DNA of 64,000 nt from Sclerodactyla briareus (Eukaryota; Echinodermata; Holothuroidea; Dendrochirotida; Sclerodactylidae), in assembly GCA_026419785.1 (NCBI GenBank), contig JAODTK010002777.1:248001-312000 (forward strand). Reading direction: 5' to 3'. The notes beneath the pieces were generated by a model that searched no databases, was not told the DNA's origin, and worked only from the letters and a program-made list of their open reading frames with translations. Shown one piece after another: positions 62,998 through 64,000 of this stretch; position 1 is the stretch's first letter, and every line of letters starts with the position of its first letter. A program made the position numbers and the translations under genes.

Positions 62998-63172
62998 AAG
63001 TAGAACCCCACACACAGTACAAAACGACCAACCTCCCACACATTACAAAACAGCCAAACTCCACACATAGTACCAAACAGAAAACAAAACCCACACCTAG
63101 TACACAAAACAGAACAACACTTCCACACACAGTACACAACATACAAAACTCCCACACATTACAAAACCACCA
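62998..63172 (+). repeat. degenerate minisatellite, about 27-30-bp unit
   Basis: Repeated CCACACACAGTACAAAAC and CCCACACATTACAAAACxxCC variants, about six copies. The Cys/Val-rich minus-strand frames here derive from it. Confidence 0.85.
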
Positions 63173-63709
63173 AAGCCAAAAGAAGGGTTTCAGAAGACGA
63201 GTTTTCTTGATTTTTATATTCACCGCTCTGGACATCAGGCAGGGGCTTATACCCAAGGCTTGACATGCTACTATCTATCACTAATGGGCCCCCTCTAAAT
63301 CTTGTAGGATAAGTGTCATGCAGGGGTGGATCTCGTGAGAAGGGAACCAGGCTCCCATTTGTGAGAAAATGAAAATGTGAATGTACAAATGTTCAAGCAT
63401 GTATGAGAGTTTCCTGCAGCTCACAGATGCCATCCGAACATTGTTTTTTTTGTTTGTTTTTCACAATAGAAAACCTAAAACACAGGTTTCCTAACATTCT
63501 ACACGTAAGTATATTTCACATACTATTTACGAATGTATTTTCGAACATGAAATGACCCGATCCTGTCTGTGATAAAATCCCCCAACTACACATTTCCTGG
63601 CTCCTGCTTCTCATCTTGGCCTCTTCAACCTCACCTGACACACTTAATTGTCTTGTCCATTCATTCATATTTGCCATGTTCGTAATTTTTGACATAACCC
63701 TTCACTCAC

Positions 63710-63768
63710 CTTCGAAAGAGAGAGGAAAACTCCTTTGTCATTTCAATCAGGTAAAGTAACAGAATGGA
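63710..63768 (-). CDS. possible upstream exon (5' part of the minus-strand gene)
   Basis: A strong donor GTGAGTGA follows 63,710. The frame into it reads ILLYLIEMTKEFSSLFR and is open back to a TAA near 63,770. This could be a helical piece of a FERM lobe, which is expected upstream of 59.9 kb, but the match to the FERM pattern is loose and no acceptor was identified. Confidence 0.22.
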
Positions 63769-64000
63769 ATTTTAGGGCTAAATTCCACCAGAATATGACA
63801 TCAAAGCGAAAATTTGACAGTTTCAGTCTCCATATACACTATGTCTTATCCCACCACGCATGAACATGTGAGCCAGTCCTTCCACTCCTCACTAAATATC
63901 GTCACAAAAAAGTGACTGAGCAATTGTGGTAGCCACTACACATACACTATCTCCAGAAGGCAATCACAATTGATGACAGTTAGTTCCATAGGCTTCGTGG

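Overview
The window is animal nuclear DNA: AT-leaning and repeat-dense, with short GT-AG exons separated by kilobase-scale introns, decayed non-LTR retrotransposons, MITE- and SINE-like elements, and many minisatellites. The repeat style (degenerate units rich in TGACCT, CR1/jockey-type reverse transcriptase relics) suggests a marine invertebrate, but the species cannot be fixed from sequence alone. There are no operons, CRISPR arrays or rRNA genes.

The main gene lies on the minus strand, from at least 60,004 down to 38,376. It was assembled by eye from splice sites and short peptide matches, and it is a FRMD4A/FRMD4B-like protein. In transcript order the exons are: FERM-C first part (59,928-60,004), FERM-C end (49,827-49,961), the FERM-adjacent segment (47,395-47,541), three exons of the CUPID/DUF3338 coiled-coil domain that binds cytohesins in the vertebrate homologues (45,466-45,607; 43,952-44,084; about 41,490-41,638), and one very large exon for the Ser/Pro/His/Tyr-rich disordered tail (38,376-40,668). 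The N-terminal FERM lobes are not found here and probably lie beyond position 64,000. Nearly every exon needs at least one small indel to read through. The tail exon needs about ten, and also has four in-frame TGAs and one TAG.

A second gene runs on the plus strand around 17,957-19,480. Two consecutive exons join in phase, but I cannot name the family. The 3' end of the first exon with its splice donor, and part of the second exon, have each been amplified into a local tandem array (about 96 bp x 8 and about 110 bp x 7).

Region by region: 0.24-0.7 kb TGACCT-rich repeat; 2.4-3.5 kb minus-strand LINE relic; 4.2-4.8 kb duplication; 5.06-5.78 kb MITE-like element; 9-11.1 kb degenerate tandem arrays; 11.7-12.35 kb plus-strand CR1-like relic; 15.8-16.2 and 17.6-17.86 kb minisatellites; 17.9-20.2 kb unnamed gene with arrays; 20-38 kb mostly repeats and unassigned DNA with weak candidate exons; 38.4-60 kb FRMD4-like gene, with minisatellites and SINE-like copies in its introns; 60-64 kb expected intron or 5' part of the same gene.

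Two unrelated genes with intact splice sites both carry scattered indels, and G/C homopolymers are long and frequent. The simplest reading is residual base error in a long-read assembly. Open-reading-frame length is therefore a poor guide to coding content in this window.
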